From contig CM049320.1 in the NCBI GenBank assembly GCA_026874595.1, forward strand, positions 4,961,464-5,025,463: a DNA stretch of 64,000 nt, read 5' to 3'. This document shows positions 1 to 13,400 of the stretch, one piece after another. The notes beneath the pieces were generated by a model, which was not told the DNA's origin, did no database searches, and worked only from the letters and a program-made list of their open reading frames with translations. Position numbers and translations under genes: made by a program. This stretch comes from Sipunculus nudus. Lineage: Eukaryota; Annelida; Sipuncula; Golfingiida; Sipunculidae. Each line of letters opens with the position of its first letter. Position 1 is the stretch's first letter.

Positions 1-784
1 AAATTAATGATAGACAAAGATGCAGTTGATAATATTAATCTAGATTCCTACTGTGTCTAGTGTGTACATTGATGTGAAATTAGTCCAAAATGAATTTTTT
101 ACAGTTATTTTTTAATATAAATAAAAGCCATAAAACCAGGTACTTATGATCATTATTTAAATGTGTGAATTTTGTATATTCTGGATTCTCAAAATCATTG
201 TTTGGTGAAAACTGAATAAATACCAGACATGGTGCAAATACTTTGTAATTGTATTTAAATACGAATATGATTATGTACTCCATTATAAAATTTCTTGCAT
301 AAAGAATGGGAATTCAGGTAAAAATGAAAGTATATGAATACTCGTGCAAATACTTTCAAAATGTATTCATGAATGCATTCATGAATATATTCTTTAATAT
401 TATTTTAATAATCATATCAGTTATATGTCATTTTAAAAAATCATTTGATTCTCTTATTATTTTTAATAAAAATTATATTTAGGACAATATTTGTAATTTT
501 TTTAATAAATAGTTAAACTCTTATATTATATGTTCTGCTTATAAGTTATATGGCCAAGTCAAAATCTGTGTGACAATAGCACTCCATTTGTTAATAAAAT
601 AAATGAAATCAATCCTCTTCCCTGTCTCCAAAGATACTATCAAAATCATACATAAGCTAAACACCCACAACTCATAATACAGCTTATATTTATTACCACA
701 CAAAACCAGCATGTGCCTCATTTCTAAAAAAATATTTTTTTATCATATATAACAGCTGAGCGTCGTGACCCATAGGTCCCTTGT
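1..784 (-). mobile_element. Helentron-like repeat, truncated by window edge
   Basis: The family's 5' terminus lies at 750-784 when read on the minus strand (acaagggacc, then an ATGGGT-type palindrome and GCTCAGCTG). The sequence is a reverse-complement near-duplicate of 38492-39276, with almost no length change over 784 bp. The 60-residue ORFs in both copies are parallel shadows; no transposase or Rep/helicase is visible. Confidence 0.6.
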
Positions 785-1175
785 CTTTCAGCTAAAAAGA
801 CAATTCAGGGATTCCCTCTTCATCCCATAAGTAACAGCTATGGCTCTTGGAGCATGTCTATTCACTGGTCAAGGAAGGTTTAGGGGTTTCTACCCTCTGT
901 AGCCCAGTAAGGTCAACGGTCTACAATCTCAGCAATATGGGAAGGCCCGTAGTGTACTGTACAGGGGCTGGGGACCTGCACAATCTGTAAACAGTGAAGG
1001 CAATTTTACATTGTTGCCAGTTGTTAAACAGTTCAGGTTAAAAATATGAAATTGTGACCTGAAATTGTGGAGAAACTGGACGCTCAGATATCTAACAGCA
1101 CTTGATGTTAACCAGTCAATAAAGGGGTGATAATACCTTGTTCACTGGGTGATATATTTTTTCTTTTTTTCCCAG

Positions 1176-1429
1176 GATTCCCTTGCCTTTGCACAGCACA
1201 TCCAGACATCCATCCCGATTATCTGTCAACTGCTTGGATCAAAAACCAGCACTGACGTCATGGAGGCTATTGATTTCTTTGTCACTGGATATGAGTTTGG
1301 CATCAATAATGCTATTGTTGGCATTAGAAGGATGTTGGCCAGAGTTTGGTCGTCAGAAACGTCCATCAGGGAAGCCGTGGTGGGAGCGTATAAACGACTG
1401 TACCTGCAGCAGCAGGGAGGGGATGCAAG
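1176..1429 (+). CDS. NCAPD2: NCAPD2 exon (first in window)
   Basis: The acceptor is a T-rich tract ending cccag at 1175 and the donor is aag/gtgacc at 1430. The exon encodes DSLAFAQHIQ through QQGGDAR, including DVMEAIDFFVTGYEFGINNA and WSSETSIREAVVGAYKRLYL, which parallel human DVLEAIEFFVTVSEFG and WSSEPGVREAVLNAYRRLYL. It ends in phase 2. The preceding exon is outside the window. Confidence 0.95.
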
Positions 1430-4400
1430 GTGACCTAAAATATTAGAAATTGAGGAATGTTTGTATTAGTTTGTTTCCTGGCTTACTTTGTACACCAAAT
1501 GGAAGGCTACCAGAGAAAATTTGTAATAAAGAAAATTTGGGATAATCGGGACTTAAGGATGCAATAGTGCAGACTCTTGACATACATAAAATAAAAGCAA
1601 ACTTCAAAGTATTCAATTTATGTTTATGATAGAATGTTAAAAAATGTTAAAATTCTTTAAAGAGTCATTCCATTTGTTGTTTTACAGTTTGAAATATTAC
1701 TTCACCTTTCTTTTTAGAATAAGCAGTATAAATTACAATCGCTACAGAAAAAAGAAAGGTTCACCATTTTTCTGAAAGACCTTTATAAGTCACAAAATCC
1801 AAATTAAGGAAGTTTAGGAATCCTGTAGAATGTAAGATTATTTTCAACAACACTGTTCATCTGTATAAAAATACTTGACCAAAATGTTCAAGTCCAAATG
1901 TCCATTACAACTCTAAACTCATATATTTGATTTTTTTGCTCTCTGACCCTTTGTCCCAAAGACAGACACACATGCATACATTTTGGTTTCCAGCTTTACT
2001 GTACAATGAGGAGTTTTACATGATTTCAGGTCTCGTGCAGTGGCTACAGTAGCCAGCCTGTCTATGTTGATGAATGGAGCAAGTTTAGGTGATATCACGT
2101 CTCTTGAAGAACTGGTCAGTACACACTTGTTCCTTACTGTATAATTTGGGACAACAGGGCCCTTCAAAACAACAAGTAGAGGATAGGATAAGTAGAGGAT
2201 ATCTTTGTCCTAGCAGAGGACTGGACCATCCATTGGTATTAGGGGGCAGCTTTGTTCTAGAGGTGACCTGGAATTGAGTTGTTGAACTATGATAGACACT
2301 GCAAAGTTTGTATAGAATCCTGGCGAGGGTCTCTTGACTACTTTTACTGTATTCAAGTAGGCACAAATTTCATAAACTGGTAGAACAGACATGAGACATT
2401 TCAAGCTGATTGCCAGAAAATTTAGATTTCTCATAGATATAAATTCCAAAATTATTAATTGCCGAAATGTAGAAAACAAATGTGGTACCAGTCTGTAGCA
2501 CCAGTTCGTGAAAACTGCATATGAAATAACCTGTTTAATGATATTATATTCCTGTCAGATTCATTGGCAAATGATGAATTAATTCTTTGTCTACAAAACT
2601 TATTGGTCCCCTCACTTAATGACGTTTGGCTTTTGCTTGATTGATATCTTGTTTTATGAAATTACAAAATAACCCTTTTATTTTTTCTACGGGTTAGTTT
2701 AAAACAAAAGATCCTTTTCTAAATGTCTGTGTCAGGTGTATTTTGTGGTTCTCCTGACCAGAGTAGATTTTGGTCATGTATGATTTGATCTAATCATTTT
2801 TTGGCAAAATCTTCAGTTCCAACTTAAATTTTTGAATGCGTGCTCATGTTTTTCAGTGCATTATTCATAAAATTGGGATGCAGTGTACAAATTATTAGCT
2901 GACTATGAATAGCATTTAATATCATACATTGTCAATGTTGTCATTACAGGTTAGCGAGTTTGTTCGTAGTGGAGAACTTGGGCAGCGTGAGATCACAGTG
3001 ATGTGGGAGAGATTTACCATGAAGATCCCAGGAACGCCTGAGAGTGACAGTCGAGCGGCACTCATGCTGCTCAATATGGCTGCAGGGTGAGTACAGATCA
3101 AGAGTAGCATGGCATCTGTTACGATACCTATTATCATAAGTAATTAAAAAATTAGGTCGCTGAGAGCCAAAGAGGATGATGTTTATGTAGCTAGCTATAC
3201 AGTCCTTTTAAACAGACACTTAATTTGAACATGTAAACATGACCCAGTTAATGAACAAATAAGGCTTTAGACAGGTACAGATATAAAAAAATTGAATATT
3301 CCTTCACAATGTCATTGGTAAGATTATATTTTAACTATGTTTCCTATATATTTAGCCTAGCCATATTTTTAGCTCAGCTGACTATAAGTCATCTGAGCTA
3401 TAGTCGTGGTCCTTTGTCCAGCCGTTCGTCCGTCTGTTAACAGGGCACGTTTTGAAACCGTTGGACCTACGAATCCAAAATTTTGCATACAGTTAGATGT
3501 CCCCAAAATCTCCATACCATACTGAAAATTGGGTTCCTTTGAGAAATTAAGGAAAAACCTCCCATTTTCCATTAAAAAACAATTGTTACACTTCAAGACT
3601 GCCTGATATCAAAACCACTGATCTGAATTTGATCATTGTTAATATTCATATTTTTTCATACATTTCCTATGTACGTACCAAAAATTAGGTCAGAATTGCG
3701 TAATTTGTTAAAGTTATGGGCCCAAACATAATGATCCTTGTAAAAAATCAGAAAATATAATATTTACTCACTTAACAAAAGAATTGCTGATGCTAGAGAC
3801 TTTTTTCAGGGATATAACTTCATTTAATCAAGATTCAATGGTATATCAAAAATTAGATCTGAATTTTGCAATATTTTCAAGTTATAAGCATAAATATAAA
3901 ATCAGTACCTTAAATTTTGCCTAACTTTGTCCACAGCACGTTTTTTTTCCTGCAAGAACTGTGTATTAAATTTCAATAGCATGTACACATAAGGATTTAA
4001 TCTGTTAAAATCTGAAATTTGAAAATAAAAGCTGCAAAATTAGGATAGTTATTGATTTTTTTTTGGAGGCTCTTGTTGTATTCCCTTACATTATCAGGCA
4101 GTCCACTTTGGTCACTGTAGGTCACTCAGTGCAACTCTCTATGCTCCAGGAGCTGTTATGTAATCCCATCACTCAGGCAAGCCCTCTCTCTCTCTCTCCC
4201 CCCCCCCCCCCCCCCCCCATTCTGTTGACAGACCTGTACTTTAAATAAGGAATCTTTATCATTTCACTTTTTTTCAGCAACGAGCAGTAACAACAGAGAC
4301 CCCTTCCCCCACCCGTCGCTTCAATACACAGGACTAATAAAGAAGACAAATCTTACAATTTTAATGTTTAATAAATTTGTTTTGTTAACCTTAGACAATT

Positions 4401-7400
4401 TTGATTTTTTTTTAAGAAAACAATTTTCAGGAATTTGATCTTAAAATTCAAATGTTATAAAATATTAGGATCTAATGTAAGTGCTAACTGACAAGATTTA
4501 AGAAGATATAAATACTTTGTAGCATTTCATTCATATCTCTTAAAGTTGGCTGGGTTTTAATAACACTGTTAAACTTAAAATCAGGAATATTGGTCAATCT
4601 TTGTGGGATTAATTCTTAACTCATATGGCCATATATTTAACTTTTGAAAACTTAATTACCTTCACACATTATTTGTTTATAAAATGTAACTTTTATATAA
4701 CACTTACTGTAGGCCCATTTTTTTCCTTGGTGCATCATTAAACGGTTTTTGGCCACAGGTTTCATTTATTACACAGTGCATATGATTTAGCTCTTGCCCA
4801 TTATTCTACAATTTACAGAGTTTCATTTAATCAGGGCCATTTTTACTCTTAGCTTTTCAAATGCTAATATACATGAAAACCCAAAGAAATAAAAATATTT
4901 TGCAGTTGCTAATATTTTTTCCAAAATTCAGCTTAGCGATGTGACCCATGGGTCCCTTGTTTATATTTTGTAAGCTGTAATTTTTTATGAATGTATTGAT
5001 TATAAATGCATGTTGATTCCATTGAAGTGAATGTCATTCTGTAACTGAATTCACTAGCAATCATGCATGAAGATCATTTATAAATTTAAAAATCAATGAA
5101 TATTACAGAACATCAATGTCATATAAAACTGAGTTCAAATAAATTTTGTTTCAATTTTAAAAATACCTGCTTTTGTCTAATATAAGTATTTAGTAATGTA
5201 CCACAAATGTCAATATGTATTCATCATTTTCACCAGCACTACACATAACTCATTCAGTCCCCTGTAAGATTGATCAGAAAGGCCAAGAACAGACATTTTA
5301 GTTTATAGGTCTGCTGTCTCTCACTTTCATGTTCAATTTCAAATATTTAAGGCCTTATATTGTCTGCAGCCCTGAATTATTCACTGCCCCTGTAATTAAA
5401 TGCTACTGAATAATTGAACTGATCCAACACAGGAAAAGGTCTTTGTAGCCTTGATATTTATCCTCAGAAACAGAAGGATACCCTTTTATGTAACAGACAA
5501 TGTAAATGTTCCACTTTGTGATTTTACAGAGCAGACCCTGGAATCATCAGGAGTAACATCAATGTGCTGGTAAAGGAGGGACTTGGAGAGAGAGCGAACA
5601 CGGACTTTGTCTTGCCACGTCTTGCTTGCAAAGCGTTGCTCAAACTTGCTGCGGCCAGCAAGGTATGACTGTCACTAAAATTGTCAATGTATATGTTCAC
5701 TTTGTTGGAGTTTGGACTGTATTTCTGTTTATAATTAGCCCTCCCCCATTCAATACAGATTCCTCTTATCATACATAACTTTATTGTGAATGCATTAAAA
5801 CTTAATCAGAATTTGTCCTGTTATGATTCATGCCTTGCCTTATATTGATGGATGAATAAGATCAGGTAATTTTAAAGGACTTCTTCTAAGGATGCTCCTT
5901 GAACCAAGGCTAGTGATTTTTTGGCTTCACTATACTCAGTTCCAACACCACTTTCCAACTAATTTTTCGCTTTTTTGTCCAAATTTACTTATTAATTTTT
6001 TTGCAGCTTAAGTTCAACTTTTATCACAGGATTTGTGGTGATTCATGATCATTTTTAATAAGTATATAATAATAAAATTTATTATATGTTAATGATGATC
6101 TGCCTCTTACGAAATGCTAAAATAACAGTGTCTTCTGAAGTGGCCAAACCTGTTGAACTGTTGTGATACAGAAGAAATATTACTGAAAATGATACATGTA
6201 TACAAATACCTACATAGCTTCATTTCTGTGCATCATCAAGCAAATCAAGCTTTAGATCTCATTTGCTAAGGCTGGTCATGAAATATTGCAGTAACATGTA
6301 TCTGTTTTGTCACACTTTCAGTTGATGATATGGAATATATGAGAGTATTATTATGTTGTCAGATAATTGCTCTTTGGACACAAAAAGGTAATCTCAATGC
6401 ATTTTACAGAAATTATTGCCAAAATAAATATGTGGACAGGGGTAGTTGTATGGAATGTAGACTTGTACCAGTGATAACATTTTGCTGATATTAAAGATAA
6501 AGATGGAGTAATGTATTACTGTCAAAGCGCTAAATTATTTCTGCTAAATATTTTTCTTTTCTTATTAAGCCCAAAGCGGGAAATACCCAGGAACCATACA
6601 GACTAAGCCAGGACCACGAGCTGTTTACACGTCTCAAGGAAATACTTATATCAGGTGGGTGTTGCTAATTGCATGCACCAATTACTGTAAAACAATGAAA
6701 TTTTCACTGCCAGGACTTTCAAGAAACCAGGGGTAAGCGTATGTGACACTCAACATCTCATGGGAATGCTCAATTCTGGAAGTCTGAGGGTCCAATCACA
6801 CCCACAAATTTCTGGCTGTAGGACAGAATATAAAAAATGGCTCATATAGCAGTCATTAACATTTGTTGAACACTTCAAAGCAGTGAAAACTGCACTTACA
6901 GTGACAACTGACTCTTACTTAACACTTTCATCAGATTATATATTATCATGATATATTACCACAAAATGAAACAATGATGTCAAATACTTAAAACAATGAT
7001 TTTATTTTGCATAACACTTAAAAATGCAACACTTGTTATAATCCAACCCCGAAAAAGGGAAATTTTTATAATTCCGCAGGCACCTGCTTAATGAGCCCAA
7101 GTTTACAATGTCTGATATGACAACAAAATTTGTAAATATGAACAGTATACTTTAACCTGTCAACAAAACAGGATGCAAATATATTAAAAATTGTCTTAAT
7201 GTAACACATCAGTTCTTATTAATAACTTAATCCAGCTCTGTAAAAAGGCATATTAACTGCTTATGAATGAATCTGTTTTTGCAGGTTTGGACAAGGTTGA
7301 TAATGATCAGTGGATCCCATTGGCTGCCCAGGCAATCAATGTTATTTACTCATTGGCTGAGCACAGTGATGCCATCTGTGGTGAATTGATCAAAGGACTT

Positions 7401-10400
7401 GCAGCAGAGATTGTCAGGCCAAGTCAGGCGAATGTATCACAGGAGATAGGTGTGTATATTTAAAATAAAATTTAATAATTTTTAGGGGGAAGGGGATGGT
7501 AGGAAAATAGTCAAGGTAATATTTATGATGGGAACAGATTTTACGTAATTGTTGTTTATTCATTGAAACAGATGTTACAGAACAGTACTGGACTTTAAGT
7601 GATTTTAAAAGCACCAAATATACAGTTATGGCAATATTTTTAAATACTCCTTAATGTGCATAATGCTGAATACCAATTTTATACCTTATTTCTTCTCAAG
7701 TATGTTCAGGCTGGCTGTTAAAAAATCAACATACATGTGTTAGAAACTCACCAACAAAAAGATGCCATACTATTTGTGTAGCAAAATGGAGTCCACCAGC
7801 ATATTGTTTAAAAAGGCCCAAACTACATGAAGGAGTATCATTCACTGTGGTGGTCTATGACAACATTCATAGAAAAAGCAGAAAGAGTGTTGAGGCATAG
7901 GAAGAACCTGTATATCCCAAAATTCCTGTCGTTGTGACCTGAATTTATGGAGTCAGAACCTTACTTTAGACAGATCATTTACAATTGTCCATAATTGATC
8001 TCTGTCTGTTATACACTGCTGTTTATTTATGTTTATAGGATCAGGAGATAATGGTACGAGTGCCACAGCAGTAGCATCAGGGGTACTGACCCGATTCTTA
8101 TTCGTTGTCGGGCATGTAGCTTTCCGGCAACTCATGCATATTGATACCAATATTTTTGGAGAAATGAAGAGACGCCATCTTCTGCAGGAAGAAGGACAGA
8201 CAAAGAAAAAGCAGAAGCCTTCCACCGCAAAAACACCAAATAGAACCAAGGTAAGATGAAAAGTGACAGCCTTCCACCGCAAAAACACCAAATAGAACCA
8301 AGGTAAGATGAAAAGTGACAGCCTTCCACCGCAAAAACACCAAATAGAACCAAGGTAAGATGAAAAGTGACAGCCTTCCACCGCAAAAACACCAAGTAGA
8401 ACCAAGGTAAGATGAAAAGTGACAGCCTTCCACTGCAAAAACACCAAATAAAACCAAGGTAAGATGAAAAGTGACAGCCTTCCACCGCAAAAACACCAAA
8501 TAAAACCAAGGTAAGATGAAAAGTGACAGCCTTCCACCGCAAAAACACCAAGTAGAACCAAGGTAAGATGAAAAGTGACCGGAAGCTGACATCCTAAAGC
8601 TGTTCTGCTCACAGTGCATTTCTCCTAACTGTATCTGCTATCAAAGTGCCATTAAACACCACTGTTATAACAGATACTATATGCGTTATAACACCATATG
8701 CAGTGGAAATAAAGGGGGGAGGGGGGGAGTGCCAGAGGGGTCTGGCTTTAACTTTTATTTATTTTACATGCATTGTACAGGTAGTTACCATAACTATTGG
8801 TAAACACTCTCCATGGCACAAATGTACCATCAGACCTTCATTAAATATATTGATATTCTGTATGTGATTTATGTTTAAAAACAAAACAAAGTTGTTCCAG
8901 TGATATTTAATGTCCTGCTGCTAATGATTACTGAAATATTTCAAACACATGTTTGTTTCATTCTTTTTACAAAGACTATTTAGCCATTCTTTTGATGCAT
9001 CTTACTTTTGATGTCGAATGTCTTGTTTATAAAGTATTACCAAATAAAGGGTTCAATCCCTAGTTTTAACAGACCTTTGTGAAAGTGTGTTATTTTTTCC
9101 AGTCCACCAATGACACCACAGCCAATGCCACTGGTGAGCTGACTGCTGAGGAGGAGATGGGGCTAGCAGGTGCTGCAGCCGAAGATGCAGAGGCTGAATA
9201 CATCCGTCATATCTGTGAGACTGATATTGTTACAGGTGAGATCAGCTTAACCTTGTTTAAGGTGACCTTGACCTGATCATGGACCTCTCCACATTACTTT
9301 GATCAGGGTTTTGAATAAGAAGAAATTTGAAGAATCTGGGACGGACGAGTTTGGAGTGTCCCAATCAGAGATGTTACTTGGTAACATAAAAGTGGACCGA
9401 AATGTCTCGCTAGTGTAGCTTGCTTTTCTGGGAAAGCATTTGAAATGCTGTACATGTGCACCACCCACATGGGTTCACTGGAATATTGAATAATATTGAA
9501 TTATTATTGTTATAAAGACCTACTTTTTTTTAACACATTCCGCTATTTTGTAGAACTGCATTTAAATGTTGCAGTCATACAATTACAGCCAAATAAACCA
9601 TTTAAACAGACTTTTATATGCTGCTTAGCAAACTGATGGTCATGGCAAGTGACAAGTAAAACGTGACTGTGTAGTGAAAACTTCTTTATTTCTCCTAAAT
9701 ATCTGCCAGTATTCTCAATAACTCTGTATCTCTCCCACCAAGTGCTCGTGTAAAATTTCTATTTTTTTCAGGAGCCTTTTGGGAGCTTTGTTAAGGCTAT
9801 TAATAGGTGTATTGCCTCTTTGCTCTATTTTCTTTAACCTGTTTTGATGAGCTGTTATAATGAGCTGTTATATAAACCTGTATGTGATGTTCCTGTATGT
9901 TGTTACAGGACCTAACCTGCTTGGTGTGCTTCGACCACTGATCCTTGCTGTCATGAACAACCCGACAAAGTTCTCCGACCCAGACCTACAGGCAGCAGCC
10001 ACGATGGCCCTCGCTAAATATATGCTCGTCAGGTAGATAACATGTACTTGTACTTAAGAAATAAGTGTACTTCATGTGTAAATAGTTCAGGTAAATAACC
10101 TGCTCTTGGTCATGTGTATAGATTTATGTTTGCATTTAAGTGATCTTTTAATATTGATCAGGTTTTGGACATATGCTTAAAATAAATATTATGCAAATAT
10201 GGGGTTGGTGGATATTCATTAAAAGTCATTGTATATCATAAATTGTCCCAACGTAACTACATATATGAAATAGATGGGGAATGATATGAAAGCCATTTTG
10301 TTGTAAATGCAGAATTTTCATAGTTGCAGTTTTGATGTAATGTTAGGAAACCAGTTCTCATGAAAAAAAAACTGCTAACCTGGTCAGGCCCACAGGTACA

Positions 10401-13400
10401 GTTGACCAGCTCAGAAAGGATTGAGGCACTTATAAAAGTAGGGAGATAGGAATCCTGTCTCAAAGACGCAATGCAGACCTTTTTAAAATGTTTTAAAAAT
10501 GTTTTAAATGTGTCATTTTGATGACAAGCAAACCAGTGTTATGGAACTAAGCCCCCCTCCCCCCCCCCCCAAGAAAAAGGTATGGTTCACAGGCACTCTT
10601 TTTAGAAATCAGTGATGGTGGGCGATTTTTTTTTTTTACCTTTTTCACCACAATTTTTTGCTAAAAAGGTTAAAGCAGCACATAAAGAAGGAAATTTGAT
10701 CAAAATTTTATTATTTTACCTTCTTGAAAGATAAAAATCAAAATAAAAATTTTTGATGCGGGGAGTTAAAATTGACACAGGCGGTGCCTGAGAATCATAC
10801 CTTTTTTGTTTGGCCTTCCTTTTAAAAAATCCCTTTATCCACCATAATTTTTCAGAATATTTTGTGTGTGCTCCTTCAAATGTTCAAGAAGTGATTGTAT
10901 TTTTGTAGCTCTGTGTTTTGTGAGTCCCACCTTCAACTGCTGTTCACCGTCCTTGAGAAGTCACCAAACCCAGTCACCAGGGCCAACACGATCATCGCTC
11001 TTGGTGACCTTACGGTCAGGTTCCCCAACCTTATAGAACCCTGGACCCCACATTTATATAAGAGGTAAGCCTGTTGTAACTGTATTAGCATAGCCAACTT
11101 TCAATTTTGATGAGCTATAGTAATAGGTCTCTTTATACGTCCATCTATGACCTGAAGTATTGTGTTATACCCCCAGGTGGCCGGCCATTAATGTTTAGTG
11201 TTGCCGCGATAATTATCTGGGGCTTTGATGGATTTTCACAGTCTCATCATAACTACCTAAGTTCAATTATGGGCAAAATACACGCTTATTAAAAAGGTCA
11301 GAGGTCAATAGGCTACTTTGTGGTGTCGCTGCAATAACTTACAAGGAATATGATGGATTTTTATAAAAACTCGATAGAAATGTTAATAAATGAAATATCT
11401 TGCCTAAATTTGATTCCCAGGAAAATCCATACATATTTAATGAGGTCAGAGGTCACCTAACTTTGGGGGCTCTGTGGTGACTTACCAAATATCATATGGA
11501 TTTTCATGAAAAATCATAAAATATATTTACCAATAGAGTTTCTCATCTCGATATAATTCTCAGCAAAATTCACGCATATTTAATGAGGTTCGAGATCGCC
11601 AGGCTGCTTTGTACAGACCAATTTGTGGTGTCGCCACAATAACTTACAAGGAATGTAATGTATTGTAATGGATATTGATAAAACAATAGAAATATTAATT
11701 AATATAATATCTCACCTCAGTTTTATTTCCAGCAACATTCTTGCAATATTTAATGAGGTCAGAGGTCACTAATGTGGTGGCACCAACCTGACTTACCAAA
11801 AATCTGATGGATTTTCAGGACTCCTGATGAGTATGAACCATCACAGTTTCTCACCTTAATTACATTCTCAGCTAATTCATGCATTATTTATGAGGTAGAA
11901 GGTCTCTAAATATGTAAAAGGCATATTATGCATCCATTGTGGTGCTCTTGTTATCTGTTGTCCTTCCATTCGGTCATCTGTTAGCAGGACACAAATTATA
12001 ACTGTTAGACCTTGAAAGTTCTTGAATAACATGTGTGTATGTGCCTTAAGAGATGTATATTTTTGTCATTCTACAAAGTCTGAACAAAATTGGCAAAATA
12101 TTCTTTGAACATGTATTAAAATTTTGAAATTTGAATGTTAGCCCATCATGTCTTATATCATACTTTAAACCCTTATTTTATGGCCCATGGGTTTCTTGTG
12201 TTAATTTGGGTTGAGCTTGCATAAGAAGAGGTAGGCTGGTACCATTACCAAAAAAAAAAGAAGGCTTTTGTAGCTTTATCACTTGCAGAATTGATTGTTA
12301 CATTTTGTATTTTTCATTCAAGGTTACGAGATCCATCTTCACATGTTCGGAAAAACACAGTGCAGGTGCTGACCCATCTCATCCTAAATGACATGCTAAA
12401 GGTCAAAGGTCACATCAGTGAGATGGCCCAGTGTATAGTTGATGGTAATGAGCGGATCTCAGGGCTAGCTAAACTGTTCTTCCATGAACTGGCAAAGAAG
12501 GGTAACGCTGTATACAACATAATGCCTGATATCATCAGTAGGCTGTCTGACCCTGAGATTGGTGTGGAAGAGGACGACTTCCAGTCTATTCTCAAGTAAG
12601 TCTAGTCATTTGCTTGTCACTAAATCCCTTACTTTCCAGACCTGCTGGAAACCAGCCTAACAACTGGTGCACAGAAATCCTGAACTTGTTATGGTCAAAA
12701 ATACATATTCTACATCCATTTGAACCAGGGCTGTCAATAGATAGAAAAATTGGAGAGCTCATGATGCCCAGGCCAAAATTTTGGAGTGTCAAGTTAGATT
12801 TTGGAGCGTCCCAAGGGGTTAGAACCTCTGTCAAATTTTGAAGTGTTATTTAAAATGTAATCATGTTTTTAATATTCTACATCATTATGGTATAACTTTA
12901 TGTTTATATTTTGTTTATATTTTTATTTTTCTTTAGCCTAAATAGTATGAATCAGTTGTCAGCCCAGGTTTATCTGATTTGCTTGAGGTAGTCAGTACTG
13001 GCCAGAGACTGTTACGAAAGGCAGCATTGACCTTTTGTGTCCTTCAAGCAGAAATTTGTGCTGATGCTTGAACACCCAGATCTGAACTTGCAATAGATAA
13101 CAAGCATTACAAAAGCTAACCTAAAGGTCTTATCTTTTGAGGCTGACAATTACATTTGCTGTATCACTATCAGTATAAAAAAAGAATGTACACAATTTAT
13201 ATTATTTTACAGGTACTTGTTCTCCTTCATACAGAAAGACAAACAGTGTGAGAGCCTTGTGGAGAAGTTATGTCACAGATTCAGAGCGACTAGGTAAGAG
13301 ATCTAAAGAACAGTCCGTGAGAGTCATTATAAGATGTAATGTTTCAATTTATCATGAGACCTTTGATGTGTTTGTTCTGTGCTGTTCATCGTAAAAAGGT

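Larger units (their letters stand above)
785..2949 (+). other. NCAPD2 introns, nothing further recognised
   Basis: Intronic stretches 785-1175, 1430-2029 and 2115-2949 are AT-rich unique-looking sequence. I see no RNA gene, recognisable repeat or regulatory motif in them apart from splice signals. Confidence 0.5.
4963..8038 (+). other. NCAPD2 introns, nothing further recognised
   Basis: Intronic stretches 4963-5529, 5663-6569, 6655-7284 and 7450-8038 contain AT-rich sequence without a feature I can name. Confidence 0.45.
8581..10908 (+). other. NCAPD2 introns, nothing notable
   Basis: Intronic stretches 8581-9102, 9236-9908 and 10033-10908. They hold short homopolymers (G-rich at 8717-8729, C-run at 10556-10570) and otherwise unremarkable AT-rich sequence. 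A GGTTCAATCCC string at 9049 resembles a B box but has no A box upstream. Confidence 0.45.

Noticed and set aside
7953-8619. Three overlapping minus-strand ORFs of 219, 173 and 139 residues with repeated CHFSSYLG/WCFCGG-type peptides
   Set aside because: They are the antisense of the 52-bp minisatellite. Because 52 is not divisible by 3, the same peptide cycle appears in all frames; there is no independent coding signal.
9045-9065. Possible tRNA or SINE B box (GGTTCAATCCC)
   Set aside because: No A box or acceptor-stem pairing at the right distance upstream; likely chance.
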